A stretch of DNA of 64,000 bases from Mesorhizobium comanense (lineage in GTDB: Bacteria; Pseudomonadota; Alphaproteobacteria; Rhizobiales; Rhizobiaceae). Positions within the stretch are counted from its first letter, which is position 1, and each line of letters opens with the position of its first letter. The position numbers were made by a program, and so were the translations under genes. Location: the NCBI RefSeq assembly GCF_005503535.1, contig NZ_SCNN01000018.1, positions 62,001-126,000 on the forward strand, in the 5' to 3' direction. The notes below the pieces were generated by a model. It saw only the letters and a program-made list of their open reading frames with translations. It made no database searches and had not been told where the DNA came from. Of this stretch, positions 1 to 8,520 are shown in pieces.

Positions 1-165
1 GCGCCGCTTGGGAGGTAATCTGATAGCGCCGGCCAGGCGGATATCAGGTCCGCCGCGGTACAGAGGCTAGCTGAGTCTTGCCTCAGCGTCATGCCGGATC
101 AGGGATTCCGGCCGGATGAGCGAGATTTCCCCTGCAAAAGCGCGCAGAACGTATTGATGGGGGCC
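1..165. other. Window edge, no gene seen
   Basis: I see no convincing coding frame in these bases. They lie downstream of the minus-strand catabolic operon and may hold its transcription end, but no clean hairpin followed by a T-run is visible. Confidence 0.4.
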
Positions 166-1326
166 TCAAACCCCAAGCCTTTGCCTGGTGATGGCGACAT
201 GGAAATCAGCACCGAATAAAAGTCCCTCATCATTGAAGTCATAGGTCGGGTTGTGCAGCGGGGCGGAGCCCTCGCCATTGCCCAAGAAGACGAAACAGCC
301 CGGTACATGGTCGAGAAAGCGGGCGAAATCCTCCGACGCCGTCATCGGTTCACCGGCGATCGCGATATTGCCGGGTTCGAAGACATGGCTCGCGGCAGCG
401 AAGGCCGCCTCCACCAGTTCGTCATCGTTGCGCAACGGCACGAATTCCCTGGTGTAGCTGACCTCGGCGGCAACGTTGTAAGCGGCGGCTGTGCCTTCGG
501 CGATGAGGCGCATCTGGCGCTCGATCTCGGCACTGACCTCGGGGCGGAAACTGCGCGCATCGCCAAGAATGCGGGCCAGGCCGGGCAGCGCGTTGCGGGT
601 ACCGTCGGTGATCAGTTCGGTCACCGAAACCACCGATATGTCCGCCGGGCTCAACCGGCGCGAGACGATGGTCTGCAAGTTGACGACCAGCGCGCAGGCA
701 GCGACCAGCGTTTCCTGCCCGCAATGCGGGCGCGCCGCGTGGCCGCCCTTACCCCGGAGCACGATCTCGAAATTGTCCTCGGCCGACATGACCGGGCCGG
801 CTCGGGTCTCGAACTGCCCGACGGCCAGGCCTGGCATATTGTGCAGACCGAATATCTCGTCGAAAGGAAAGCGCTGCATCAGGCCATCATCGAGCATGGC
901 GAGCGCGCCTCTTCCCCACTCCTCGGCCGGCTGAAAGATGAAACGGACGGTTCCGTCGAAACCATCCTCGGCGGCCAGACGCTTTGCCGCGCCGAGCAGC
1001 ATGGCGGTATGGCCGTCATGACCGCAGGCATGCATGACGGCCAGATCGCCGGAGCGGTACGGCAGGGCCGACTGTTCCTGTATGCGCAGCGCGTCCATGT
1101 CGGCCCGCAACGCGATCGCGCGATTGCCGTTGCCGCGCTTCAGCGTGCCGACGACGCCGGTGCCGCCGATCCCCTCGGCGACGTCGTCCAGGCCGAATTC
1201 GCGCAGCTTGGCCGCGACGAAGGCGGCGGTGCGTTTCTCCTCGAAGCCGAATTCGGGATGCGCATGCAGGTCGCGCCGCCAGGCGGTCATTTCCTGCTTC
1301 AGTGTCTGGCGATCGAGTTCAGTCAT
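166..1326 (-). CDS. M20-family amidohydrolase (hippurate/aminoacylase type)
   Basis: A zinc-dependent cytoplasmic amidohydrolase of the M20D group (hippurate hydrolase, N-acyl-amino-acid deacylase), 386 aa from the start chosen. The metal-binding motif HACGHDGHTA lies at residues 99-108, with Cys101 and His103 as likely ligands, and PAEEWGRGA further on carries the catalytic and bridging Glu pair. The start at 1326 overlaps the stop of the upstream hydrolase by 8 bases (ATGACTGA), which suggests translational coupling; an ATG 30 bases upstream lies inside that gene. As last gene of an operon with a diaminopropionate ammonia-lyase and a carbamoylase-like hydrolase, it probably removes an acyl group from an amino-acid derivative. 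The substrate cannot be read from the sequence. Confidence 0.85.
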   Translation of the reverse strand: MTELDRQTLKQEMTAWRRDLHAHPEFGFEEKRTAAFVAAKLREFGLDDVAEGIGGTGVVGTLKRGNGNRAIALRADMDALRIQEQSALPYRSGDLAVMHACGHDGHTAMLLGAAKRLAAEDGFDGTVRFIFQPAEEWGRGALAMLDDGLMQRFPFDEIFGLHNMPGLAVGQFETRAGPVMSAEDNFEIVLRGKGGHAARPHCGQETLVAACALVVNLQTIVSRRLSPADISVVSVTELITDGTRNALPGLARILGDARSFRPEVSAEIERQMRLIAEGTAAAYNVAAEVSYTREFVPLRNDDELVEAAFAAASHVFEPGNIAIAGEPMTASEDFARFLDHVPGCFVFLGNGEGSAPLHNPTYDFNDEGLLFGADFHVAITRQRLGV

Positions 1327-2563
1327 TCCCGCGCGCCTCCATTCCGGCAAGTTCAACGATCACATCAAGCAGGATGTTGGCGCCGGCGACAAGTTCGGCG
1401 TCCTCGGTGTGTTCGCGCGGATTGTGGCTGATGCCTCCGGCGCTCGGCACGAAGATCATCGCTGCCGGCGTGATGCGCGCCATCATCTGCGCGTCATGAC
1501 CGGCGCCCGACGTCATGCGCCTAGAAGCGAGCCCGCGTTTCCTCGCCGCCGTCTCGATCAATTCGACGACTTGCCCGTCGAAGATGACGGGCTCGAAACG
1601 GGCCAGCCGTTCCACGGTCACCGCGATACCCTCGGCGGCCAGCTCGTCCAGGAAAGCCGACAGCGCCGCCTCCTGCGCCCGCAGGCGCTGCTCGTTGGGA
1701 TCGCGCAGGTCGACGGTGAAGATGGCGCGCGATGGAATGACGTTGATGGCGTTCGGCTCGAGGCGCAACGTGCCGACAGTGGCCACCGTTGGCGAATTGG
1801 AGGCCGCCGCCTGGTCATGCAGGGAAGTGACGACGCGTGCCGCGGCATATCCGGCGTCGCTACGCATCGACATCGGCGTCGTGCCGGCGTGGTTGGCGAC
1901 GCCATCGAGGGTGATGCGTTGCCAGGAGATGCCCTGCAGGTTTTCCACCGCGCCGATCGGGACGCCTTCGCGCTCCAGGACCGGTCCCTGTTCGATATGC
2001 AGTTCGACATAGATATGCGGCTTGAGGAAACCGGGTTCGCGCTCGCCCGCATAGCCGATGCGGGCAAGCTCCGCGCCGAGCGTGCTGCCATCGGTTCCGA
2101 CGGCGGCGAGCGCCGTCTCCAGATTCAGGCCGCGGGCATGCACCAGCGAGCCCATCATGTCCGGTGAAAAGCGCACGCCTTCCTCGTTGGTGAAGGCCGC
2201 GACAGCGAGCGGGCGCGACGGCGAAAGGCCCGACGCCTTAAGCGTCTCAATCACTTCCAGCCCGGCAAGCACGCCGTAGCAACCATCATAGATGCCGGCG
2301 TCGATAACCGTGTCGATGTGCGAGCCGATGAGAACGGGGGAATTGTCCGCATTGTCGGCGCTTTGCCAGATGCCGAAGATATTGCCGATGCTGTCGATGG
2401 CAACATCGAGGCCGGCCTGGCGCAGCCAGCCGACGAGAAGGTCACGGCCCTGCTTGTCGGCATCGGAGCCGGCGAGCCGGGTCAGCCTGCCTTCGCCATC
2501 GCGGCCGACAGCCCCGAGTTCGCGGATGCGACCAAGCAGGCGCTGTGCGTCAACGGCAATCAA
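1319..2563 (-). CDS. M20C Zn-hydrolase, allantoate / N-carbamoyl-L-amino acid amidohydrolase family
   Basis: A 414-aa member of the AllC/HyuC family, which hydrolyses allantoate, ureidoglycine or N-carbamoyl amino acids to release ammonia and CO2. Visible motifs are GSHIDTV with metal ligand His82, the bridging Asp93 in YDGCYG, and Glu127-Glu128 in TNEEG. The family is dimeric with two metals per subunit. The gene begins with TTG and overlaps the dpaL stop codon (TTGA), so the two are probably coupled. Its 3' end overlaps the downstream M20D gene. Lying between dpaL and another amidohydrolase, it may act on a carbamoylated diamino acid rather than on purine-derived allantoate; no other allantoin genes are present. 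Confidence 0.85.
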   Translation of the reverse strand: MIAVDAQRLLGRIRELGAVGRDGEGRLTRLAGSDADKQGRDLLVGWLRQAGLDVAIDSIGNIFGIWQSADNADNSPVLIGSHIDTVIDAGIYDGCYGVLAGLEVIETLKASGLSPSRPLAVAAFTNEEGVRFSPDMMGSLVHARGLNLETALAAVGTDGSTLGAELARIGYAGEREPGFLKPHIYVELHIEQGPVLEREGVPIGAVENLQGISWQRITLDGVANHAGTTPMSMRSDAGYAAARVVTSLHDQAAASNSPTVATVGTLRLEPNAINVIPSRAIFTVDLRDPNEQRLRAQEAALSAFLDELAAEGIAVTVERLARFEPVIFDGQVVELIETAARKRGLASRRMTSGAGHDAQMMARITPAAMIFVPSAGGISHNPREHTEDAELVAGANILLDVIVELAGMEARGND

Positions 2564-3768
2564 AGCATCGCCTCGGCGATCGGCTTTCCGGCCACCACGT
2601 CGGCCGGCTCCATGCCGACCAGTTCGGCATAGCGACGCGGATCGGTGGCGCCCTCGGTGTTGATCACCAGCACGCGGGAACTGGCGTCGAGGCCCAGATC
2701 GGCCTTGTTTCCGGCAACCGCCCGGATCAATCCCGCGAGGCCAACGCCACCGCTTTCGCCGGCGACTATCGCCGGATCGCCGCTGGCCGGCCGCGCCAGC
2801 CGACGCATCACCGCGATTGCATCCTCCTCGTCCACGGTCATGAAGGCGTCGGCCGCACGGGCCAGCACGCGCCAGGCCACCAGCGAGGCTTCATAGCATT
2901 CGAGCATGGCCATCACCGTCGGCCGGTCGTGGGCCACCTTGACGACATGGCCGGCCCGGGCAGCCGCGACGACGCAGGCGGCGCGAGCCGGCTCGACCAC
3001 GGTGAAGACCGGCCTTGTGTCGCCGAGCACGATGGCGAGATGGCCGGCCAGGGCTGCGGCAATACCGCCGACGCCAGCCTGGACAAAGACGTGGGTGGGC
3101 GGCTCGCGCAGTTGGCGCAACGCTTCGCGCGCAATCGCCGTATAGCCTTGCATGACCAGGCCCGGGACGCGTTCGTAACCGGGCCACGACGTGTCCGAAA
3201 CCACGGTCCAGCCTTTCTCCGCCGCGACCTTGGCGGCTTGCCGGACGGAGTCGTCGTAATTGCCGTCGACACGAACCATCCTTGCGCCGAGGCGGGCTAT
3301 TGCCGCGACCCGCTCATCGCTGACGCCGGCATGGACAAAGATCACGGCCCTGGCGCCGGCGAGCTCAGCACCTTGCGCGACGGAGCGGCCGTGATTGCCG
3401 TCGGTGGCGCAGGCGACCGTCATTGTCGCGGCCACGGCACGCACCTCGGGGCGATCGAGATCACCGGCATCGACAGCGCGGCCAAGCCGCTTGGCAGCTT
3501 CCTCCAGCACCAGCCGGAACACGGCATAGGCGCCACCCAATGCCTTGAAACTGCCGAGCCCGAGACGAAAGCCCTCATCCTTGACATGCAGCGCGGCAAG
3601 GCCAAGTTCGCGCGCCAGCGCAGGCAGCGCGTGCAACGGGGTCATCTCGTGATCGTCGCGACGAGCGAGGAAACGCTCGACCGTGTCGGCCCCGGCAACA
3701 CCCAGGGTTTCGGCGTCGGTCACGGCAAGCGGCTGGCGGTGCAGGTCATTGCGATTGAGCAGGAACAC
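2560..3768 (-). CDS. dpaL: Diaminopropionate ammonia-lyase
   Basis: A PLP enzyme of fold type II that converts 2,3-diaminopropionate to pyruvate and two ammonia (E. coli YgeX family). At 402 aa it is close to the usual length of about 400. The PLP lysine is Lys75 in LGSFKALGG, and a glycine-rich phosphate loop (GESGGVGLAGL) lies toward the C-terminus. I chose the GTG at 3768 because AAGGAG sits at the right distance upstream; longer in-frame starts would run into the divergent regulator's promoter. It is the first gene of a three-gene minus-strand operon, 104 bases from a divergent Lrp-type gene. It may use diaminopropionate released from plant or microbial compounds by the two hydrolases downstream. 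Confidence 0.88.
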   Translation of the reverse strand: MFLLNRNDLHRQPLAVTDAETLGVAGADTVERFLARRDDHEMTPLHALPALARELGLAALHVKDEGFRLGLGSFKALGGAYAVFRLVLEEAAKRLGRAVDAGDLDRPEVRAVAATMTVACATDGNHGRSVAQGAELAGARAVIFVHAGVSDERVAAIARLGARMVRVDGNYDDSVRQAAKVAAEKGWTVVSDTSWPGYERVPGLVMQGYTAIAREALRQLREPPTHVFVQAGVGGIAAALAGHLAIVLGDTRPVFTVVEPARAACVVAAARAGHVVKVAHDRPTVMAMLECYEASLVAWRVLARAADAFMTVDEEDAIAVMRRLARPASGDPAIVAGESGGVGLAGLIRAVAGNKADLGLDASSRVLVINTEGATDPRRYAELVGMEPADVVAGKPIAEAML

Positions 3769-3872
3769 TGACTGTCTCCTTGTGTTGCTTGCGAGAACAT
3801 ATTGCATGGCAGGCGCAAAGAGCGCTGTATTTGCCGCTTCCAAATGCAAGTTTGTTTCGCCGGAGATCGCGA
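3769..3872. promoter_or_regulatory. Divergent promoter region between dpaL and the Lrp-type regulator
   Basis: These 104 bases separate the two divergent starts and contain both Shine-Dalgarno sequences. Lrp/AsnC proteins commonly bind such divergent regions and respond to the amino acid that is degraded. I see A/T-rich patches around 3828-3855 but no clear consensus operator. Confidence 0.5.
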
Positions 3873-4352
3873 TTGCCACCCTCACCGCCCGCTATCGACA
3901 GTTTCGATCTCGCCATCCTTGCCATGCTGCAACGGGACAACACGACGCCGCAGCGGCTGATCGGCGAAGCGGTGAACCTCTCGGCGCCGGCGGTGCAACG
4001 GCGCATCAAGCGCATGGAACAGTCCGGTGTCATCGCGGGCAATGTCGCGGTGGTCGAACCGGCGGCCGTCGGCCAGCCGATCACGATCTTCGTCGAGGTG
4101 GAATTGGAGAGCGAGCGCACGGAACTGATCGACGCGGCCAAGCGGCAATTCTCGGCCACATCCGAAGTCCAGCAATGCTATTACGTTACCGGCGAGGCCG
4201 ACTTCATTCTCGTCGTCACCGTAGCCGACATGGCCGCCTACGAGGCGCTGACGCGAAAACTGTTCTTCGGCAACAACAATGTGCGGAAGTTCCGCACCTT
4301 CGTCGCCATGGATCGCGTTAAGGTCGGACTGACTGTGCCGTTGCCTGGATGA
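3873..4352 (+). CDS. Lrp/AsnC-family transcriptional regulator
   Basis: A 159-aa leucine-responsive-type regulator with an N-terminal winged helix-turn-helix (about residues 8-58, SAPAVQRRIKRMEQSG being the recognition part) and a C-terminal RAM ligand-binding domain (about 65-150). I chose the TTG at 3873 because GGAG stands seven bases upstream and the resulting length matches the family; the longer frame back to 3780 would cross the dpaL leader. Its divergent position next to dpaL makes it the likely local regulator, probably sensing diaminopropionate or a related amino acid. That role is inferred from gene position only. Confidence 0.85.
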   Translation: MPPSPPAIDSFDLAILAMLQRDNTTPQRLIGEAVNLSAPAVQRRIKRMEQSGVIAGNVAVVEPAAVGQPITIFVEVELESERTELIDAAKRQFSATSEVQQCYYVTGEADFILVVTVADMAAYEALTRKLFFGNNNVRKFRTFVAMDRVKVGLTVPLPG

Positions 4353-4413
4353 CTGATAGCTTCCCGGCAGGGTTTCTGACATTGTGCGCCGGCGAAGGAC
4401 GTCGGAGGCGCGC

Positions 4414-5556
4414 GTGCAGGACAGCACCCCGGTTGCGATCATCGGCGCCGGGCCGGCGGGCCTGGCGGTTGCCGCCTGCCTTCGGCAAGCCGGGCTGGAT
4501 TTCGTCATTCTCGAAAAAGAGCATCAGGTCGCGCCAGCCTGGCGGCGCCACTATGAGCGCGTGCATCTGCACACGACCAAGCGCTATTCCTCGCTGCCCT
4601 TCGTGCCTTTCCCGAAGCACTATCCGCGTTATGTGCCGCGCAATCTCTTCATCGACTATCTCGACGACTACGCGCACCGCTTCGACCTCAGGCCCCGCTT
4701 CGGAGAAACAATCAGCGCGATCACCCGGGACGGGCGCGGCTGGCGCGTGGAAGCGACGTCCGGCCCCTTGAGCGCCTGGCATGTGGTGATCGCGTCCGGC
4801 TACAATTCCGAGCCGCTGCGGCCCGAATTTGCCGGCATCGAGAACTTCAAGGGTAAAACGCTGCACAGCGCCGACTACAGCAACGCCACACCTTTTGCCG
4901 GCCAGTCGGTGCTGGTCATCGGCATGGGCAACACCGGCGCGGAAATCGCGCTCGATCTGGCGGAAGGCGGAGCACGACCGACGATCTCCGTGCGCGGCGG
5001 TGTTCACATCGTGCCGCGCGAACTGTTCGGCGTGCCGATCCAGATGGTCGGCATGGCGACGCGGTTTGGGCCGCAACGTGTCAATGATGCTCTGTTCCCG
5101 GTTATCCTCGACCTCGTGCTGGGGCGGCTGGACAAGTATGGGCTGACGCGGCCGAAGCAAGGGCTGCTGCAGCAGATCGCTCTTGCTTCGCGCATCCCGG
5201 TCATCGACGTCGGCACCCTCGGCAAGATCCGCGAGGGGACGATCAAGGTCGCGCCTGATATCGCCGAAATATCCGAACGCGGCGCCCGCTTCGTCGACGG
5301 CAGGCAGGGCGAGTTCGATGCGATCCTCTTCGCCACCGGCTATCGCCCGGCCTATGCCCGCTTTCTCGAACCCGGCATCGAGCCCGGCCCCAGCGGCGTC
5401 AATGCGCGTGCCTCGGATCTCGGCCTCTACCTCGTGGGCTTTCACAACGCGGTCACCGGCTTGCTGCGCGAAATCGGGATCGAAGCCCAGGCGATCGCCG
5501 ACGATATCCGGCACAGGCGGAACCGGAAAAAGGCTGCGGAAGCCCTGCCGGTTTAG
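4414..5556 (+). CDS. Flavin-containing monooxygenase, YUCCA-like (NADPH/FAD)
   Basis: A class B flavoprotein monooxygenase of 380 aa. The FAD-binding GAGPAG is at residues 11-16 and the NADPH-binding GMGNTG at about 170-175. The FMO signature with conserved His is at 145-155 (FKGKTLHSADY), and a FATGYRP motif lies near the C-terminus. The GTG at 4414 has GGAGG five bases upstream; a GTG 30 bases earlier has none. Bacterial relatives resemble plant YUCCA enzymes, which oxidatively decarboxylate indole-3-pyruvate to auxin, but other members oxidise diverse N- or S-containing compounds. It follows the Lrp gene by 61 bases and could be co-transcribed with it. The substrate is unknown. Confidence 0.82.
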   Translation: MQDSTPVAIIGAGPAGLAVAACLRQAGLDFVILEKEHQVAPAWRRHYERVHLHTTKRYSSLPFVPFPKHYPRYVPRNLFIDYLDDYAHRFDLRPRFGETISAITRDGRGWRVEATSGPLSAWHVVIASGYNSEPLRPEFAGIENFKGKTLHSADYSNATPFAGQSVLVIGMGNTGAEIALDLAEGGARPTISVRGGVHIVPRELFGVPIQMVGMATRFGPQRVNDALFPVILDLVLGRLDKYGLTRPKQGLLQQIALASRIPVIDVGTLGKIREGTIKVAPDIAEISERGARFVDGRQGEFDAILFATGYRPAYARFLEPGIEPGPSGVNARASDLGLYLVGFHNAVTGLLREIGIEAQAIADDIRHRRNRKKAAEALPV

Positions 5557-5612
5557 GCATCCCGCCCGCCTTGCTTCTTCAATTCACTTGGCAATGCGGT
5601 TGGCCCCCGTCG

Positions 5613-7730
5613 CTACGCCGCCAACTCCGCCCTGCGCAGCCAGACCTTGTTGTCGTGGAATGCGGCGCCGCCATAGGGCGCCGGTGCATCGGCGCCGGTC
5701 AGCACATTGATGCCCTCGCCACGCTCATGCGCGCTGTTCGGCCAGATGCCCTCTGCAATCACCACGCCGCGTTTCATGCCATCGAACAGCTTCGCGTGCA
5801 GAACCACCTCTCCACGCGGGTTGCCGACCTCGACCAAGTCGCCGTCCGCCACCCCATGCGCGGCGGCGTCGTCGGGATGAAGAAGCAGTTCCGGACGACC
5901 TTCCTTGGCCTTCGACACCGGCGTCTCGGCAAAAGTCGAGTTGAGGAAATTGCGCGCCGGCGAAGTCGTCAGCCGGAACGGATGCGCCTCGTCGGCGACT
6001 TCGATCAGGTCGACATGGTCCGGAAATTCAGGCAGGCGCTCCACCGGACCGAACAGGCCCATGCTTTTCGGCGGACGGTTGGGGGCGGCCTGCCCGGTCC
6101 AATCCGCGCGGAAGCGGAATTTGCCGTCGGGATGACCGAACCCCCTGATGTAGTGGGCGGTCTCGAAATCCGGTTGCAGGTCGATCCACTTTTCTTCCTT
6201 CAGGCTGTCGAAGGTGCCCAGTCCGCGCTTGCCCAGAATGATGTCGATATGCTGCTGTTCTGTAAGACCGAAGCCGGGACGATCCGCGACCCCGAGGCGC
6301 TGCGCCAACTGCTCGATGACGAAATGATTGGTACGGGGTCCTTCCGGCGGCTCGATCAGCTTCGGCCCCAGCGTGATGTGCTGATTGCCGCCGCCCTTGT
6401 AAAGATCGTCATGCTCCAGGAACATCGTCGCCGGCAGTACGACATCGGCCAGTTTTGCCGTATCGGTCATGAACTGCTCGTGCACGCAGGTGAACAGGTC
6501 GCCGCGCAGGAATCCCTGCCTGACCAGCCGCTGTTCGGGCGCGACGTTCACCGGATTGGTGTTCTGGATCAGCATCGCCGTTACCGGCGGCCCGCCATAG
6601 AGCGCATCGCTGGCACCGGTCAGCACAGGGCCGATGCGCGAATGGTCGAGATAGCGGATCGAGGGATCGCGCATTCGCGAGCCTTCCAGCACATCCTGGT
6701 TGAGCTTGAAGATGCCCGAATTGGAGTGGAAAGCGCCACCGCCCTCGTATTGCCAGGCGCCGGTCACGGCGGCGATGCAGGAGGCCGCATGCATGTTGAC
6801 GGCGCCGTTGCGCTGGCGAGCAAAACCGTAGCCGAGGCGGAAATATGTTTTCCTGGTCGTGCCGACCAACCGGGCGAAGGCCTCGATCTCGGCGACCGTC
6901 AAACCGGTAATACCGGCCGCCCACTCAGGCGTGCGCGTGAGCAGATGCTCTTCCAGGCCCTTCGGATCGTCGGTGTATTTTTCGAGATAAGCGCGGTCGG
7001 CCAAGCCTTCCCTGAACAGCACGTGCATGACCGCGCAGGCCAGCGCGCCATCCGTGCCGGGCTTCAGGACAAGGCCCATATCGGCCTGTTTCATCGTCGC
7101 GTTCTCATAGACGTCGATGACGACGATCCGGGCGCCACGCTCCTTGCGCGCCTTGATGGCGTGGGTCATGACATTGACCTGCGTGACCACGGCATTCGTG
7201 CCCCAGATCACCACGCAGTCGGATTTGCCCATCTCGCGCGGATCGGGACCGCGCAGCGCGCCCGCCCCCATCATCCAGCCGGTCCAGGCAAGGTTGGTGC
7301 AGATCGACCCGAAGAAGCCCGAATATTTCTTGGCATGCCGCAGCCGCTCGATGCCGTCACGCTGCACCAGCCCCATCGTGCCGGCGTAGAAATACGGCCA
7401 GACCGTCTCCGAGCCGTATTTTTCCTCGGCGGCGATGAATTTCTCGGCGACGAGGTCGAGTGCGGCTTCCCAGCTGGATTCCTTCCAGACGCCCTCGCCC
7501 TTGCCGCCGGCGCGGATAAGCGGCTTCATAAGCCGATCGGGATGGTGGACGCGGTCGGCATAGCGGGCGACCTTGGCGCAAACGACGCCCGACGTGTAGG
7601 TGTTCGCCTTGGCGCCGTGGACGCGCCCGATGCGGTTGCCGTCGAGCAGTTCCACGTCGAGCGCGCAGGTGGACGGGCAATCATGCGGACAGGCGGAGTG
7701 GCCTATGCGAAGCTTGGCATGCTGGTTCAT
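5613..7730 (-). CDS. Molybdopterin-dependent oxidoreductase (BisC/formate-dehydrogenase-like)
   Basis: A 705-aa catalytic subunit of the DMSO-reductase superfamily. An N-terminal [4Fe-4S] site is visible as Cys14, Cys18, Cys22 and Cys51. It is followed by the molybdopterin oxidoreductase domain (about 60-460) and the dinucleotide-binding domain (about 580-700). No Tat signal precedes the cluster, so it is probably cytoplasmic. No electron-transfer or membrane-anchor subunit is adjacent, so it may act alone with a soluble partner. Members annotated as formate dehydrogenase, biotin sulfoxide reductase or nitrate reductase cannot be told apart by eye. It converges with the monooxygenase upstream, 56 bases away. 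The moaD/moaE genes needed for its cofactor lie 12 kb further on. Confidence 0.83.
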   Translation of the reverse strand: MNQHAKLRIGHSACPHDCPSTCALDVELLDGNRIGRVHGAKANTYTSGVVCAKVARYADRVHHPDRLMKPLIRAGGKGEGVWKESSWEAALDLVAEKFIAAEEKYGSETVWPYFYAGTMGLVQRDGIERLRHAKKYSGFFGSICTNLAWTGWMMGAGALRGPDPREMGKSDCVVIWGTNAVVTQVNVMTHAIKARKERGARIVVIDVYENATMKQADMGLVLKPGTDGALACAVMHVLFREGLADRAYLEKYTDDPKGLEEHLLTRTPEWAAGITGLTVAEIEAFARLVGTTRKTYFRLGYGFARQRNGAVNMHAASCIAAVTGAWQYEGGGAFHSNSGIFKLNQDVLEGSRMRDPSIRYLDHSRIGPVLTGASDALYGGPPVTAMLIQNTNPVNVAPEQRLVRQGFLRGDLFTCVHEQFMTDTAKLADVVLPATMFLEHDDLYKGGGNQHITLGPKLIEPPEGPRTNHFVIEQLAQRLGVADRPGFGLTEQQHIDIILGKRGLGTFDSLKEEKWIDLQPDFETAHYIRGFGHPDGKFRFRADWTGQAAPNRPPKSMGLFGPVERLPEFPDHVDLIEVADEAHPFRLTTSPARNFLNSTFAETPVSKAKEGRPELLLHPDDAAAHGVADGDLVEVGNPRGEVVLHAKLFDGMKRGVVIAEGIWPNSAHERGEGINVLTGADAPAPYGGAAFHDNKVWLRRAELAA

Positions 7731-7865
7731 GGGGTGAGGTTAGCGGTTTCCGCAGAAGTCGTGTAGGGCCAGCTTTGCTTGATATGCTGCTTTTGGGATG
7801 CGGTTTCTGTCCCATCGCAGTCACTTTGACGATACAGAATGGACATCGGGTGCTGGCGCTGCGGG

Positions 7866-8063
7866 CTAGTCGAAGCTTATGTTCTCGTAGAGCGCGTTGT
7901 ATGCGCCGCATTTTGGGCAGCGCATATGCCGCTCAACGTGGTCTTTACCCGCTCTGGTGTCGAACACCGCCAGATCGGCTTCGCCGCACTCAGGACATTT
8001 GACACTTGCCTTAGGGTCGACGGCCAGAACGCTGCCTGCCTTGATCCACAACTCCCTGGACAT
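7866..8063 (-). CDS. Small zinc-ribbon protein
   Basis: A 65-aa protein with two CxxC pairs, Cys23/Cys26 (CPECG) and Cys49/Cys52 (CPKCG), spaced as in a zinc ribbon. No signal peptide or membrane segment. A GGGG-rich Shine-Dalgarno sequence lies five bases before the ATG. It starts 19 bases after the apparent end of the frameshifted gene at 8083-8399, in the same direction, so the two probably form a unit. I cannot assign a function; a nucleic-acid- or protein-binding role is typical of such ribbons. Confidence 0.65.
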   Translation of the reverse strand: MSRELWIKAGSVLAVDPKASVKCPECGEADLAVFDTRAGKDHVERHMRCPKCGAYNALYENISFD

Positions 8064-8082
8064 CTATGCCCCTTCCCTCACG

Positions 8083-8399
8083 CTATTTCTGGCGCATCGC
8101 CTCGCCCAATCTGCCAATCGCGTTGAACCGTTCAGCAATCTCGAAGAAGAGCGAGTTGAAGTGGCGATCGAACAGTTCATTGTCACGGTTGTAGTAACCG
8201 TATGTGGTCAATTCAACATCGCGTGGAACAAGTTGTCCGCCAGCCGGTAGTTGGCGCCGTGATCAGTGCCTATCTCGGTACGTTTTAGAGCTTGCAGCGC
8301 ACGTTCAGCCGCGACAGGGTCCAATTGCCGGTGGTGAAGGCCAAAGAAGAAGCCATCTTCACGCACAAATTCATTCACAAGATCGTCTATGGCTGTCAT
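8083..8399 (-). pseudogene. Small gene with an apparent frameshift (unknown function)
   Basis: A frame of 63 codons starts at 8399 and stops at 8208 (N-terminal part MTAIDDLVNEFVREDGFFFG). In another frame on the same strand, about 58 open codons run from just after a TGA near 8258 to a TAG at 8083. They encode a protein-like sequence ending in YGYYNRDNELFDRHFNSLFF and ERFNAIGRLGEAMRQK, with no good start of their own. The simplest reading is one protein of about 100 residues broken by an indel around 8210-8260, from true mutation, sequencing error or recoding. I do not recognise the family. The zinc-ribbon gene follows directly. Confidence 0.5.
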
Positions 8400-8520
8400 G
8401 GCGCGCCCCGGACTTGTCCGAATATGAGATTAGCTCGAGGTCGAGACGGCGTGTAGGCTAGATTTGCGCACAAGCTACTCTTGGAAGATGTCTTTTCCAT
8501 CTAATATGGCGCGGCGGCGG

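Noticed and set aside
253..1431. Long plus-strand open frame over the M20 gene
   Set aside because: It is the antisense shadow of a well-recognised enzyme; its product is rich in Arg, Ala and Gly with no family motifs.
2545..3771. 408-codon plus-strand frame opposite dpaL
   Set aside because: Antisense shadow caused by high GC at third positions; dpaL on the other strand carries catalytic motifs.
5571..7766. 731-codon plus-strand frame
   Set aside because: Lies wholly opposite the molybdopterin oxidoreductase and shows no domain signature.
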